This document shows, one piece after another, positions 43,670 to 53,438 of a stretch of 64,000 nucleotides of DNA. The DNA comes from RYN-230 sp963717125. GTDB taxonomy: Bacteria > Actinomycetota > Actinomycetes > Streptosporangiales > Streptosporangiaceae. The position numbers and the translations under genes were made by a program. A model generated the notes under the pieces. The model did no database searches. It was not told the DNA's origin and was given only the letters and a program-made list of their open reading frames with translations. Every line of letters starts with the position of its first letter. The first letter of the stretch is position 1. The stretch lies in NCBI GenBank assembly GCA_963717125.1, contig CAVQVG010000003.1, forward strand, positions 1 through 64,000. The letters run 5' to 3'.

Positions 43670-44260
43670 TCAACGGCCGCGGCGGGCGGGCGGCCTGAGC
43701 CCGAGCATGGCCAGAATGTCTGCGTTGCCCTCCGCTGTGATGACTGACCGATCGAAGTCGACCGTCCGGGCGGAACTGTCAAGGATGGCGAAGTTCAGCA
43801 GGCCGAGGCGCTCAAGCTCCGTACGCGCCGTGTCGTAGGCAGTCTGCTGAGAGAACTTCACTGCCCATCTGAGACCGCTGGCCGCCGATCCTGTGGCGGT
43901 CACCTCGGCAGCGGCGCGCATCTCGTTGATGAACTCTTCGTGCAGAGCCTGCTCGTAGGTGGCGGTCATGGTTGTCAGGATCGACCTCGCATTCGCCGGG
44001 GTCGTCCGGAACAGCACGCCAACCTCGCGCTGGCTGAGAACACGCCCCGCTTGCAGGCAGACGTACCGCAGCTCATCAGCCCTGGTGGCGGTCAGCGCCG
44101 ACGGGACAGGCCCTGATCCGCCGATGGTCTCAAGCGTCTGTTTCACCGCCGCCTGGAGCGCTGCCTCGACCAGCGTCTCCGCAGTCGGTGCGGGCAAGCC
44201 GGCCAGCGAGACAAACCGGGCCACCGCTTGCTTGAGCGCTCCGTCGTCAATCTCGACCAT
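43670..44260 (-). CDS. Unknown protein, 196 aa
   Basis: Mostly helical and soluble. MVEIDDGALKQAVARFVSLA, then ADELRYVCLQAGRVLSQREV and FRTTPANARSILTTMTATYE with a possible HTH (REVGVLFRTTPANARSIL). C-terminal LERLGLLNFAILDSS. ATG 44260 preceded by GGGGGA. Leads into the small membrane-protein gene. Could be a regulatory or sensor partner of that protein. No family recognised. Confidence 0.6.
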   Translation of the reverse strand: MVEIDDGALKQAVARFVSLAGLPAPTAETLVEAALQAAVKQTLETIGGSGPVPSALTATRADELRYVCLQAGRVLSQREVGVLFRTTPANARSILTTMTATYEQALHEEFINEMRAAAEVTATGSAASGLRWAVKFSQQTAYDTARTELERLGLLNFAILDSSARTVDFDRSVITAEGNADILAMLGLRPPARRGR

Positions 44261-44290
44261 CGGATCCCCCAGGCGAACTACACGATGCGA

Positions 44291-44605
44291 CTACACAAAG
44301 CTATATAAGCGATACTCTATGTGGTCGACGTTGTGTTTTCCAGGCGTCTGGCCAGCTAAGCCAGCCTGGGCGAACGGCGGTTCGATGACATGGTCGATCA
44401 GTTTCTGAACAAACTGCACCGCCCGTGATCGCCGCATCGGAATCCCAGCGCAAGCCGCCTCAGCAGCACGTTTCTGGCCTTGCTCGGGCATGAGCCCAAG
44501 GAATACCGCAGAGTCCAGATACCGGCCGGTTCGCAGGAAGCTCGAAGAAATCTGGAACCCGGATGTATGAAAGCCGGTCTCCCGGTCGTGTTTGTACCCG
44601 GACAA
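44291..44605 (-). CDS. Unknown protein, 104 aa
   Basis: TTG 44605 gives LSGYKHDRETGFHTSGFQIS with later LDSAVFLGLMPEQGQKRAAE. Lower GC than neighbours. No family, no clear Shine-Dalgarno (GGCAGGGGC just upstream). May be a remnant. Gap of 30 bases to the next gene on this strand. Confidence 0.35.
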   Translation of the reverse strand: MSGYKHDRETGFHTSGFQISSSFLRTGRYLDSAVFLGLMPEQGQKRAAEAACAGIPMRRSRAVQFVQKLIDHVIEPPFAQAGLAGQTPGKHNVDHIEYRLYSFV

Positions 44606-44649
44606 GCCCCTGCCTGGCCGGGGCGCCAGGCCGCAGTCAGGAGACCGCT

Positions 44650-45267
44650 ATGATCACCTGTCACCCGCGCTCCCTGGCCAGCGACGGCACTGGCCCAGCG
44701 CGGCTCAGCCGCGGCACCCTGCGCAACCGCGCGGTGCCGTGCCCGGACAGTGCCCCCGGGCGGCCAGGGCCGCAGCCAGGCCCCACCGGTTCCAGCAAGC
44801 CACTGCGTCTGCCGCGGTCCGCGGCTGCGCGGCAGCTCGCCTGCATCCCCCGCTCCAGGGCAGCGCAAGCCAGGCTGGCTGCGGTATGCCGCCAGTGCCG
44901 GGGGGCCGGCGTGCGCGTCATGTGGCACGTTCCGCGGGCTGGGCGCCGCGCCGTAGCTGTTGCTAGCGTCGCCTCTGCTGTGGTCTTTGACCCGCAGGCG
45001 GCATTTGCCGCTGCCGGGCCGCAGATCCTGGCAGCCGACAGCATCGCGCAGGTTATCTCCAACCTGACCGCGTGGATCATCGGGATCCTCGCCGGTGTCG
45101 CTACCTTGTTTTTCACGATCGGGGGCCTGCGGTACCTGGCGGCGGGCGGTGACCCAGCGGAGGTCGAGAAGGCCAAGGGCGCGCTGCGCAGCGCCGCGAT
45201 CGGTTACGGCCTGGCCATCCTCGCCCCGGTGATCGTGGGCGTGCTGAAGTCCCTGGTCGGCGGGTAG
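44650..45267 (+). CDS. Conjugal pilin-like (VirB2/TrbC-type) protein
   Basis: The conserved part begins near residue 88: signal-like AVAVASVASAVVFDPQAAFA, then two hydrophobic helices, LTAWIIGILAGVATLFFTIG and IGYGLAILAPVIVGVLKSLV with the loop AGGDPAEVEKAKGALRSAA. This is the pilin/TrbC layout of actinobacterial type IV secretion modules. I start at ATG 44650 because AGGAGA lies 6 bases upstream; ATG 44920 or GTG 44911 would give the minimal form, and the leader before 44911 is unconserved. Stop TAG overlaps the next start by one base. Confidence 0.75.
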   Translation: MITCHPRSLASDGTGPARLSRGTLRNRAVPCPDSAPGRPGPQPGPTGSSKPLRLPRSAAARQLACIPRSRAAQARLAAVCRQCRGAGVRVMWHVPRAGRRAVAVASVASAVVFDPQAAFAAAGPQILAADSIAQVISNLTAWIIGILAGVATLFFTIGGLRYLAAGGDPAEVEKAKGALRSAAIGYGLAILAPVIVGVLKSLVGG

Positions 45268-47111
45268 TGCCCCGCCTAAGCGCGGCGCCGCGCCGCCTGT
45301 GGCCCGGCCGGATGGCGGCCGCGTGCCTGGCGGTCACCGCCGCGGCTCTGGTCCTGGCTGCCTGGCCCGCCGCGCACGCCGCTGCGACGCCTGCAGTGCA
45401 CCGGCCCGCGATAACGTCAGCCGCGTTCACGGTGAGCGAGCCGCTCGGCCGGACGCTTACTGTGTGGCAGGGGGGACTGGCTGCTGGGCCCTCCCCGGCG
45501 GCGTCACCTGCACCGTCGCCCTCTGTCAGCCCGTCTGTGCCGGCTGCCGGGAGCGGTGGGTGCGGCTTCTTCGACTTCGCCTGCCAGGCCGAGCACGCGA
45601 TCGACTCGTGGTTCGCCAGTCTGGTCCGCTCGGCGATCAATCCGCTGTTCGGGCTGCTCGGGCAGACGCTGCTGTCCACCCCGCAGGTCGGCGGGTTCAG
45701 TACCGTCCGGAGCCTGTGGACTGGCTCGCTTGCGGTCGCTGATACCAGCTACGTGCTGCTGGTGGTCGTCGGCGGGATCATCGTGATGGGGCACGAGACG
45801 CTGCAGAGCTCGTATGCGGTCAAGGACATCGCGCCCCGGCTGGTGACCGGGTTCGTCGCGGCGAACCTGTCGCTGCTGGCAGCCGGGAAAGCGATCCAGT
45901 TCGCTGACGGGATGTCCGCCGCGCTGGCCGGGCGGGGGCTGAACCCGGCGGCCGCTAGTGCGATGCTGCGGAGCCTGATCGATCGCGTGCTGTCGGAGGG
46001 CGGGATGTTCTTCATCCTGCTCGCGCTGTTCGCTGTCGCGCTCGTCCTCGTGCTGACCGTGATCTACGTGGCACGATTGATGCTCACCGTGGTGCTGGTC
46101 GCGATGGCTCCGCTTGCGCTGGCCTGCCACGCGTTACCGCAGACCGAGGGCATCGCACGGTGGTGGTGGCGTGCTTGCGCCGGGATCCTGGCGATCCAGG
46201 CCGCCCAGGCGCTGGTGCTTGACGCCGCCCTCCGGGTCTTCTTCACGGAGCAGTGGACATCCGCCCTGATGAATGGCGCCGGGCACCCGGGGACGGCCGC
46301 CGCGTTCGACGCGGTGCAGCTGCTGTGCCTGCTGTACATCCTGGTCCGCATCCCATTCTGGATTTTCCGGCGCGTGTGGTCCTCCGGCGGGCGCAGCCCG
46401 GTCCGCAGCGCGGCCCGGTTCGTGTTCGCCGCCGCCGTGCTGCGCCGCATCTCCCCCGCCCTGTCCGGGCGGGCCGGGGGCGGGCGGCGGGCGGGCGGCC
46501 GGGCACGGGCGGACGGCGGCCTCCCGGCGGCCCGGGACCGCGCGGGCGGGGATCAGGCCCTGGCCCCAGGCCAGGGCCTGCACCGGGCCCGGCGGCGCCA
46601 TCTGGTGGCCCCGGCCCGGGCGGCCCGCGTGGCGCGAGCAGACCTGGACCGGGACCCCAGCCGCCTGGCAGCGGCGCTCCACCGAGAGCAGGCGGTCCGG
46701 GCGGCGCGGGACCACGGGTCCAGCAGCCCGGGCCGCGCCAGGCCGCGCACGCGAAACCACCGCCGTATCCCGCGGGCGGATCTCAGCGGGCAGCACGGCA
46801 CGCGAAACCGCCGCCGCTTCCCGCTGACAGGCCCCAGCCGCCACGCCAGGCACCGCGGCAGGCACCGCTGCCGTCGGCCGGAGTCCAGCCACTTGCCCGG
46901 CACGCGAAACCGCCGCCGCTTCCCGCCCGCAGGGCACGGCACACGGTACCGCCGCCGCTTCCCGCCGCCGGCTCCCAGCGGCCAGCCGCCCAGGCGAGGC
47001 CCAGGCCAGAAAGAAGGCAGCGGGGATGAGATCACGGCAACAGCAGGCAGCCGCGTGACCCTGGCCGCGCCGGGCCGCGCTGATGGCCCAACCCGGATGA
47101 ATGCCCCGTGA
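45267..47111 (+). CDS. TrbL/VirB6-like conjugal transfer membrane protein
   Basis: Polytopic inner-membrane channel subunit. Signal-like N-terminus (MAAACLAVTAAALVLAAWPA), Ser/Pro linker, GCGFFDFACQAEHAIDSWF, then six or so membrane helices (TSYVLLVVVGGIIVMG, MFFILLALFAVALVLVLTVI, LLCLLYILVRIPFWIFRRVW). After about residue 395 the tail is Arg-rich with repeated GTRNRRRFP. In another frame the same DNA reads a Pro-rich tail with repeated HAKPPPLP ending at 47029; such Pro-rich tails are usual in the family, so a frameshift near 46490 is possible. Confidence 0.8.
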   Translation: MPRLSAAPRRLWPGRMAAACLAVTAAALVLAAWPAAHAAATPAVHRPAITSAAFTVSEPLGRTLTVWQGGLAAGPSPAASPAPSPSVSPSVPAAGSGGCGFFDFACQAEHAIDSWFASLVRSAINPLFGLLGQTLLSTPQVGGFSTVRSLWTGSLAVADTSYVLLVVVGGIIVMGHETLQSSYAVKDIAPRLVTGFVAANLSLLAAGKAIQFADGMSAALAGRGLNPAAASAMLRSLIDRVLSEGGMFFILLALFAVALVLVLTVIYVARLMLTVVLVAMAPLALACHALPQTEGIARWWWRACAGILAIQAAQALVLDAALRVFFTEQWTSALMNGAGHPGTAAAFDAVQLLCLLYILVRIPFWIFRRVWSSGGRSPVRSAARFVFAAAVLRRISPALSGRAGGGRRAGGRARADGGLPAARDRAGGDQALAPGQGLHRARRRHLVAPARAARVARADLDRDPSRLAAALHREQAVRAARDHGSSSPGRARPRTRNHRRIPRADLSGQHGTRNRRRFPLTGPSRHARHRGRHRCRRPESSHLPGTRNRRRFPPAGHGTRYRRRFPPPAPSGQPPRRGPGQKEGSGDEITATAGSRVTLAAPGRADGPTRMNAP

Positions 47112-47139
47112 TACCCGCGCCCGCTGAGGAGGCCGCGCT

Positions 47140-48129
47140 GTGAGTTACCCCGATCCTGGCCCTGAGCCGGTCCGTATCCCCGCCGACGTTGACAAGGAGG
47201 ACCGGATCCTGGCGGACCTGACCGCGCGCCAGGTCGCGATCCTGGCTGGCACGGGCGCCGTGCTATGGGTTGCGTTCTTGGCCACCCGCCACCTGGTGGC
47301 ACCCGCGGTGTTCGCAGGTGCGGCAGCGCCATTCGCCGTGGCCGCGGTCGTGGTGGCGCTCGGCCGGCGGGACGGGCTGAGCCTGGACCGGCTGCTCGCC
47401 GCGGCGCTGCGCCAGGCCCGTTCCCCCCGTCGGCTCGTCACCGCCCCGGAGGGCGTCAGCCCGCCGCCGCCATGGGTGGACCCGGCGCTCGCCGGGCAGG
47501 CTGGCCCGCTGCCGGCGCCGCTGAGGCTGCCCGCCACTGGGATCAGCGCGCGGGGCACCATCGACCTGGGCGGCGACGGCGCGGCAGCCATCGCGGCGAC
47601 CTCGACGGTCAACTTCGCTCTGCGCACCCCGGCTGAGCAGCAGGCGCTGGTGAGCGCCTTCGGCCGCTGGCTCAACTCCCTGCAATCCAGCGCGCAGATC
47701 CTCGTCCGCGCCCACCGGATCGACCTGTCCGGCATGATCACCGGCCTGCGGGAGGACGCCGGCGGCCTGCCCCATCCCGCGCTGGAGCGCGCCGCCCTCG
47801 ACCACGCCGCGTTCCTCGCAGACCTGGCCGCACAGCGGGACCTGCTCGCCCGGCAGGTCCTGCTGGCCGTCCGCGAGCCAGCCGCCGTAGGCGGCGGGCC
47901 CGGCCGCCCGCACCGGAATACCGGCGGGGCAGAGCGGGCCCAGCGGCGGATCGAGGACGCGGCCCGCGCGCTGGCCGCCGCCGACCTGGCCGTAACGGTG
48001 CTGGACGGCCCGCAGGCCGCCGCGGTCCTGGCTGCCTGCTGCGCTCCCGGCCAGCAGCCGCCCGGGGCTGGGATGACCCCGCCCGATCAGGGCGGGCAGG
48101 ACGAGGCCGGCCCCTGGGATGCGGCGTGA
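47140..48129 (+). CDS. PrgI-family / VirB3-like protein
   Basis: 329 residues: N-terminal VRIPADVDKEDRILADLTAR, two adjacent membrane helices (VAILAGTGAVLWVAFLATRH and VAPAVFAGAAAPFAVAAVVV), then a cytoplasmic domain (TSTVNFALRTPAEQQALVSA, SLQSSAQILVRAHRIDLSGM) that in actinobacterial systems precedes the VirB4 ATPase. GTG 47140 follows GAGGAGG. Its stop overlaps the next start by GTGA. Confidence 0.85.
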   Translation: MSYPDPGPEPVRIPADVDKEDRILADLTARQVAILAGTGAVLWVAFLATRHLVAPAVFAGAAAPFAVAAVVVALGRRDGLSLDRLLAAALRQARSPRRLVTAPEGVSPPPPWVDPALAGQAGPLPAPLRLPATGISARGTIDLGGDGAAAIAATSTVNFALRTPAEQQALVSAFGRWLNSLQSSAQILVRAHRIDLSGMITGLREDAGGLPHPALERAALDHAAFLADLAAQRDLLARQVLLAVREPAAVGGGPGRPHRNTGGAERAQRRIEDAARALAAADLAVTVLDGPQAAAVLAACCAPGQQPPGAGMTPPDQGGQDEAGPWDAA

Positions 48130-49997
48130 CCCGGCGGATGACCCTCGCGCGCCGCGCCGGCACCCGCAGCGCGGCAGGCGGGGGGAGCGTGCCCGGCCCG
48201 GACAGCATCCAGGTCGCCCCCCGCCATGTGCGGGTCGGCGACTGGTGGGCGGCGACGCTGGCGGTGACCGGTTACCCGTCAGAGGTCGGGCCCGGATGGC
48301 TGGAGTCCCTGACCGCCTACCCGGGACGGCTGGACGTGAGCCTGCACATCGAGCCGGTCCCGCCGGCCGTCGCCGCTGAGCGGCTCCGCAAGCAGCGTGC
48401 CCGCCTGGAGTCTGGGCGCCGCGCCGATGCCGGCAAAGGCCGCCTGGATGACCCTGATGCCGAGGCCGCTGCCGAGGACGCCCGCGAGCTGGCCTACCAG
48501 ATCGCCCGCGGTGAGGGGCACTTGTTCCGCGCCGGGATCTACCTGACCGTGTACGCGGCCACCGAAGACGAGCTGGCCGCCGAGTTGGCCAGCGTGCGGA
48601 TGCTGGCCGAGTCGCTGCTGATGCAGGTCCAGCCGGCCACCTTCCGCACCCTGCAAGGCTGGATCACCAGCCTGCCGCTGGCCGCCGACCGGCTGAAGGT
48701 CCGCCGCGTCTTCGACACCGCGGCGCTGGCGGCCAGCTTCCCGTTCGCCTCCCCCGACCTGCCGGCCGGTGACCCGGCCAGCACCGCGTCCCCGGCAGGT
48801 GTGCTGTACGGGCTGAACGCCGCTTCCCCGGGGATCGTGTGCTGGGACCGGTGGGCGCAGGACAACCACAACAGCGTGATCCTGGGCCGTTCCGGCGGCG
48901 GCAAGAGCTACCTGGCCAAACTCGACATCCTGCGGTCCCTCTACCAGGACGTGCAGGTCGCCGTCATCGATCCCGAAGACGAGTACGCCCGGCTGGCCTC
49001 AGCTGCCGGCGGCGCCTACGTGCACCTGGGCGCGGACGGTGTCCGCCTCAATCCCTTCGACCTGCCCGCCGCGGCGCGCAGGCAGGCACGCCCGGACGCC
49101 CTGATGCGCCGGGCCCTGTTCCTGCACACCTTCCTCGGCGTGCTCCTCGGCGAGCAGCCGAGTGCCGCGCAGCGCGCGGCGCTGGACAAGGCGATCATGG
49201 CCGCCTATCAGCAGGCCGGGATCACCGCCGACCCGCGGACCTGGGCCAGGCCCGCGCCGCTGCTGGCCGACCTCGCCGCCATCCTGGGCTCCCGCCGTGA
49301 CGGCGCCGGGCGGGAGCTGGCCGACCAGCTGGTGCCGTTCACCGAGGGCACCCACTCAGGGTTGTTCGCGGGCCCGACCACGACCCGCCCGGACGGTCAC
49401 CTGATCGTCTGGAGCCTGCGGGATTTGCCTGACGAGCTCAAGGCCGCCGGGACGCTGCTGACCCTGGACGCGATCTGGCGGCGGGTCTGCGACCCGGCCA
49501 GCCGCAGGCCCCGCACCGTGGTCGTCGATGAGGCCTGGCTGCTGATGCGCCAGCACGACGGCGCCCAGTTCCTGTTCCGGATGGCGAAGGCTGCCCGCAA
49601 GCACTGGGCCGGCCTTGTCCTGGTCACCCAGGACGCCGAGGACGTGCTTGGCAGCGATCTGGGCCGGGCTGTGGTGAACAACGCGGCCACCCAGATCCTG
49701 CTCCGCCAGTCCCCGCAGGCCATCGGCCTGGTCGCCGGGGCGTTCCACCTGTCCGCCGGGGAACGCGAGTTCCTGCTCTCCGCCCGCCGCGGTGAGGGCC
49801 TGCTCGCCGCAGGCCCCAGCGACCGCGTCGCCTTCCGCACTGTGGCCAGCGACTTCGAGCACGAGCTGGCCACCACTTCCCCAGAGTTCCTCGCATCCCT
49901 GGCAGACGCCCCGCCCGGCGGCACCGGCCCGGCCCGAGATCCCGGCCGCGACGTCGCGGCGTACTTCGACGACGATCCGGCGGCGCCAGCGACCTGA
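48126..49997 (+). CDS. VirB4-like conjugation ATPase
   Basis: 623 residues. N-terminal domain typical of the SCO6880-type (VAPRHVRVGDWWAATLAVTG), RecA-like domain with Walker A LGRSGGGKSYLAKL near 256-263, Walker B VVVDEAWLLM near 464, and RKHWAGLVLVTQDAEDVL. Energises pilus or channel assembly at the membrane. GTG 48126 is coupled to the PrgI gene by GTGA. Confidence 0.93.
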   Translation: MTRRMTLARRAGTRSAAGGGSVPGPDSIQVAPRHVRVGDWWAATLAVTGYPSEVGPGWLESLTAYPGRLDVSLHIEPVPPAVAAERLRKQRARLESGRRADAGKGRLDDPDAEAAAEDARELAYQIARGEGHLFRAGIYLTVYAATEDELAAELASVRMLAESLLMQVQPATFRTLQGWITSLPLAADRLKVRRVFDTAALAASFPFASPDLPAGDPASTASPAGVLYGLNAASPGIVCWDRWAQDNHNSVILGRSGGGKSYLAKLDILRSLYQDVQVAVIDPEDEYARLASAAGGAYVHLGADGVRLNPFDLPAAARRQARPDALMRRALFLHTFLGVLLGEQPSAAQRAALDKAIMAAYQQAGITADPRTWARPAPLLADLAAILGSRRDGAGRELADQLVPFTEGTHSGLFAGPTTTRPDGHLIVWSLRDLPDELKAAGTLLTLDAIWRRVCDPASRRPRTVVVDEAWLLMRQHDGAQFLFRMAKAARKHWAGLVLVTQDAEDVLGSDLGRAVVNNAATQILLRQSPQAIGLVAGAFHLSAGEREFLLSARRGEGLLAAGPSDRVAFRTVASDFEHELATTSPEFLASLADAPPGGTGPARDPGRDVAAYFDDDPAAPAT

Positions 49998-50030
49998 GCA
50001 CCGCCCCCGGCGAAACAGCGAAGGAACCCC

Positions 50031-52493
50031 ATGAATAGCCCGGCGTCCCTGGCGGTTGCCCGCCTGCTGGCCGTGACCGCAAGCCGCAACCCAGCCGATA
50101 CCCCGCTCGGCCGGTTCCTCACCCACCCCGGCCCGATGCTGGCCCGGTTCGCCCACGCGGCACTTACCGCCGCGGCCATATGGGGCCCATGGGCCGGGCC
50201 CCCGCTGCTGCTGGCCGCCGCCGTAGTGTTCGCGGCCCGCGGTTGGCTCGGCCGGCGCCGCCACGACCGCCTGGCTGCAGGCGCCCGGCAGGTCACGATC
50301 CTGGCCCCGCCGAAAACCGAGGCGGCCGGCGCGGAAGCCCTGTGGGGGAACCTGACCGGCCTGCTGCGCCCGGCGTGGCGGCGGCTCGGGCAGCCGCACC
50401 TGGCCTTCGAGTACGCCTGGACCCGCGCCGGGCTGACGATCAGCCTGTGGGTACCCGGCACCGTGCCACCCGGCATGGCCGAACGCGCCATCGAGGCCGC
50501 CTGGCCCGGCGCCCGCGCATCCGCCGCGCCCGCAGCCGCCGCGCTGCCCGCCGGTGCCCTGGTCACCGCGGGCAGGCTGCGGCTAGCCCGCCCCGAGGTA
50601 CTGCCCCTGGCCACCGGCCACGACGCTGACCCGCTGCGCGCGCTGCTGGGCGCGGCGGCCGGGCTGCCCGGCGGTGACCGCGCCATCGTGCAGATCCTCG
50701 CCCGGCCGGTCACCGGCGGGCGGCTGCGCAAGGCCAGGCGCGCCGCGCGGCGCCTCAAATACGGCCAGCCCGCCACCCGCGCCGCCCGCCTGCCCGGCCT
50801 GCTCACTCACCAGCCCGCCCGCGCCGGCGCATCCCGGGCCGACCCCCAGCACGCCGCCGAGGTACGAGCCATGATCACCAAGCTGGCCAGCCCGCAATGG
50901 GAGGTAGTGATCCGCTACGCGGCCGCCAGCACCGCCGGTGATTCCCCCAGCCTGCGCGGGCAGCTGCGGGGCCGCGCCCACTCGCTCGCCTCGGCGTTCG
51001 CGCTGTATTCCGGGCGTAACTGGCTGGCCCGCCAGCGGCTGCGCCACCCCGAGGTGATCAGCACCCGCCGGATGCGCCACGGTGACCTGCTCTCGGTCCC
51101 CGAGCTGGCGGCGCTGGCGCACCTGCCGCTGGATGACGCGGTACCCGGCCTGGAACGCGCCGGAGCCCGCGCCGTCGCGCCGCCGCCCGGCATCCCGGCG
51201 CCGGGGCCAGGCGTGAAGCCGGTGGGTGACACCGACGCCGGGATCCCCCGCCCGGCCGGGCTCGCTGTCGCCGACGCCCGCCACCACCTGCACGTGCTCG
51301 GCGCGACCGGGTCCGGCAAGTCCACCCTGATGATCCGCATGGTGCTAGCCGACGTGGCGGCCGGGCGCGGCGCGGTCGTGATCGACCCGAAGGGCGACAT
51401 GATCACCGACCTGCTGGACCGGCTCCCCGCGGGCGCCGCCGGCCGGGTGGTGCTGCTCGACCCGGACGACGCAGGACCGCCGCCGTGCCTGAACGTGCTG
51501 GAAGGACCCGCCCCCGAGCTGGTCACCGACCATCTGACCGGGATCTTCCGCCGGATCTACACCGATTTCTGGGGTCCGCGCACCGACGATGTGTTCCGGT
51601 CAGCCGTGCTGACCCTGCTGCGGGCCGGGCCACAGCTGGGAACCCGGCCCACCCTGGCCGACGTGCCCGTCCTGCTCGCCGACGCCGGGCTGCGCGGCAA
51701 GTATGTCGTGCGGCTGCACGACGACGTGCTGGCGGGCTTCTGGTCCTGGTATGACGGGCTGTCGGACGCCGCCCGCGCCCAGGCCGCCGGGCCGCTGCTG
51801 AACAAATTGCGCGCGTTCCTGCTGCGGGGCTTCGTGCGCGCCGCGATCGCCGGCGGGCCCTCCACCATCGACATGAGGGCGCTGCTGGATGGCGGCGGCC
51901 TGCTCCTGGTCCGGCTGCCCAAAGGCGTGCTCGGCGATGACACCGTGCAGCTGCTCGGCAGCTTCATCGTGGCCGCGACCTGGCGCGCGGTCAGCCACCG
52001 GGTCCGCACCGGCCCCGCCGCCCGCCGCGACGCCGCAATCTATCTCGATGAATGCCAGAACTTCCTGATGCTCCCGCACAGCCTGCCAGACATGCTCGCC
52101 GAGGCCCGCGCCTACCGCCTGTCCCTGGTCCTGGCCCACCAGGACCTCGCCCAGCTACCCCGGGACCTGCGCGAAGGCATCTCCGCCAACGCCCGCTCCA
52201 AGATCTTCTTCAATACCTCGCCCGAAGACGCCCGCGACCTGGAACGCCACGTCTCCCCGGCCCTCAGCGCGCATGACCTGTCCCATCTCGGCCTCTACCA
52301 GGCCGCCGCCCGGCTGATGGCCCGCGGGCAGCAGGCCCCCGCGTTCACCATCCGCACACGGCCGCTGCCCGGTGCGATACCAGGCCGGGCCGAACTGGTG
52401 CGCCGCGCCGCCCGCGACGCCTACGGCCTGACCCCCGAACGGCTCCGCCGAGCCCGCCAGCCCGCCGGGGATCCCCGCGAGCAGTTCAACTGA
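50031..52493 (+). CDS. VirD4/TraG-like type IV coupling protein
   Basis: 820-residue coupling ATPase that brings DNA to the channel. N-terminal hydrophobic part (AALTAAAIWGPWAGPPLLLA, a membrane segment around 47-66), RecA domain with Walker A HVLGATGSGKSTL near 421, ADVAAGRGAVVIDPKGDMIT, Walker B IYLDECQNFLMLP near 669, and LVLAHQDLAQLP. ATG 50031 is preceded by GAAGGAA. It follows the VirB4 gene by 33 bases. No relaxase with HUH or Mob_Pre domain was found in the window. Confidence 0.93.
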   Translation: MNSPASLAVARLLAVTASRNPADTPLGRFLTHPGPMLARFAHAALTAAAIWGPWAGPPLLLAAAVVFAARGWLGRRRHDRLAAGARQVTILAPPKTEAAGAEALWGNLTGLLRPAWRRLGQPHLAFEYAWTRAGLTISLWVPGTVPPGMAERAIEAAWPGARASAAPAAAALPAGALVTAGRLRLARPEVLPLATGHDADPLRALLGAAAGLPGGDRAIVQILARPVTGGRLRKARRAARRLKYGQPATRAARLPGLLTHQPARAGASRADPQHAAEVRAMITKLASPQWEVVIRYAAASTAGDSPSLRGQLRGRAHSLASAFALYSGRNWLARQRLRHPEVISTRRMRHGDLLSVPELAALAHLPLDDAVPGLERAGARAVAPPPGIPAPGPGVKPVGDTDAGIPRPAGLAVADARHHLHVLGATGSGKSTLMIRMVLADVAAGRGAVVIDPKGDMITDLLDRLPAGAAGRVVLLDPDDAGPPPCLNVLEGPAPELVTDHLTGIFRRIYTDFWGPRTDDVFRSAVLTLLRAGPQLGTRPTLADVPVLLADAGLRGKYVVRLHDDVLAGFWSWYDGLSDAARAQAAGPLLNKLRAFLLRGFVRAAIAGGPSTIDMRALLDGGGLLLVRLPKGVLGDDTVQLLGSFIVAATWRAVSHRVRTGPAARRDAAIYLDECQNFLMLPHSLPDMLAEARAYRLSLVLAHQDLAQLPRDLREGISANARSKIFFNTSPEDARDLERHVSPALSAHDLSHLGLYQAAARLMARGQQAPAFTIRTRPLPGAIPGRAELVRRAARDAYGLTPERLRRARQPAGDPREQFN

Positions 52494-52516
52494 CACCCTC
52501 ACCGGAGGCACTAGCT

Positions 52517-53422
52517 GTGAGCACCGTCCGCATCCCCGATACCCGGCCGCGCGTCACCGGCGACCTGCTGGCCGCCCTGGCCCGCCGCCTGACCCCCCGC
52601 GACCACCAGATCCTCGCCCTGGTCTGGGAGCACCGTGTGCTGACCACCAGCCAGATCACCGAGGTGTTCTTCTCCGGCCAGCGCGCCGCCACCGAACGGC
52701 TGAACATCCTGTACTGGCACCGCGCCCTGGACCGCACCCAGCCCCGCACCCCAGCCGGCGGATCCGCGCCCTTCCACTACATCCTCGATGAAGCCGGGGC
52801 GATGGTGCTCGCCGCCGACCGCGGCCTGGCCCGCGCCGAGTTCGGCTACCGCCGCGAACGCGCCACCGCCATCCTGCTCTCACACAAACTCGCGCACACC
52901 ACCGGCGTCAACGGGTTCTTCACCGCCCTGCACGCCGAAGCCCGCCACCACCCGGCCACGGCATGCCTGACCGCATGGTGGCCAGAATGGCGATGCGCCG
53001 CCGAGTGGCACGGCCGGATCCACCCCGACGCCTACGGCCGGTGGCGCGAGCACGACACCGAAACCGATTTCTTCCTCGAATACGACCGCGGCACCGAAAC
53101 CCTGGCCAGGGTCGCCGCCAAGCTCGACGACTACGCGACCCTCTACCAGGTCAGCCGCATCCCCACCCCGGTGCTGTTCTGGCTGCCCTCCGCGGCCCGC
53201 GAAGCCGGCCTGCGCAACATGATCGCCGCCACGACGCTGCCCGTCGCCACCGCCGCGGCCCGCGCACCCGGGCAGGCCCCCGCCCACCCGGCCGGCCCGG
53301 CCTGGCTGCCCGCAGGCCGCCAGCAGCCCCGACTGCGCCTCGCCGGCCTCGCCCGCGCCTGGCCCCACGTCAACGGCACGGCCCACCGCCGCCGCAGCGC
53401 CCGGCACCCCAGCCACCCCTAA
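52517..53422 (+). CDS. Replication-relaxation family protein
   Basis: 301 residues with the Replic_Relax layout: winged-helix start LTPRDHQILALVWEHRVLTT, SQITEVFFSGQRAATERLNI, then the nuclease-like half RIHPDAYGRWREHDTETDFF and LEYDRGTETLARVAAKLDDY. The D/E-x-D...E-x-D residues suggest a PD-(D/E)xK-type core. In mobile elements such proteins assist DNA processing for transfer or plasmid replication. GTG 52517; stop 16 bases before the next gene. Confidence 0.88.
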   Translation: MSTVRIPDTRPRVTGDLLAALARRLTPRDHQILALVWEHRVLTTSQITEVFFSGQRAATERLNILYWHRALDRTQPRTPAGGSAPFHYILDEAGAMVLAADRGLARAEFGYRRERATAILLSHKLAHTTGVNGFFTALHAEARHHPATACLTAWWPEWRCAAEWHGRIHPDAYGRWREHDTETDFFLEYDRGTETLARVAAKLDDYATLYQVSRIPTPVLFWLPSAAREAGLRNMIAATTLPVATAAARAPGQAPAHPAGPAWLPAGRQQPRLRLAGLARAWPHVNGTAHRRRSARHPSHP

Positions 53423-53438
53423 AGGGAGTAACCGGCCC

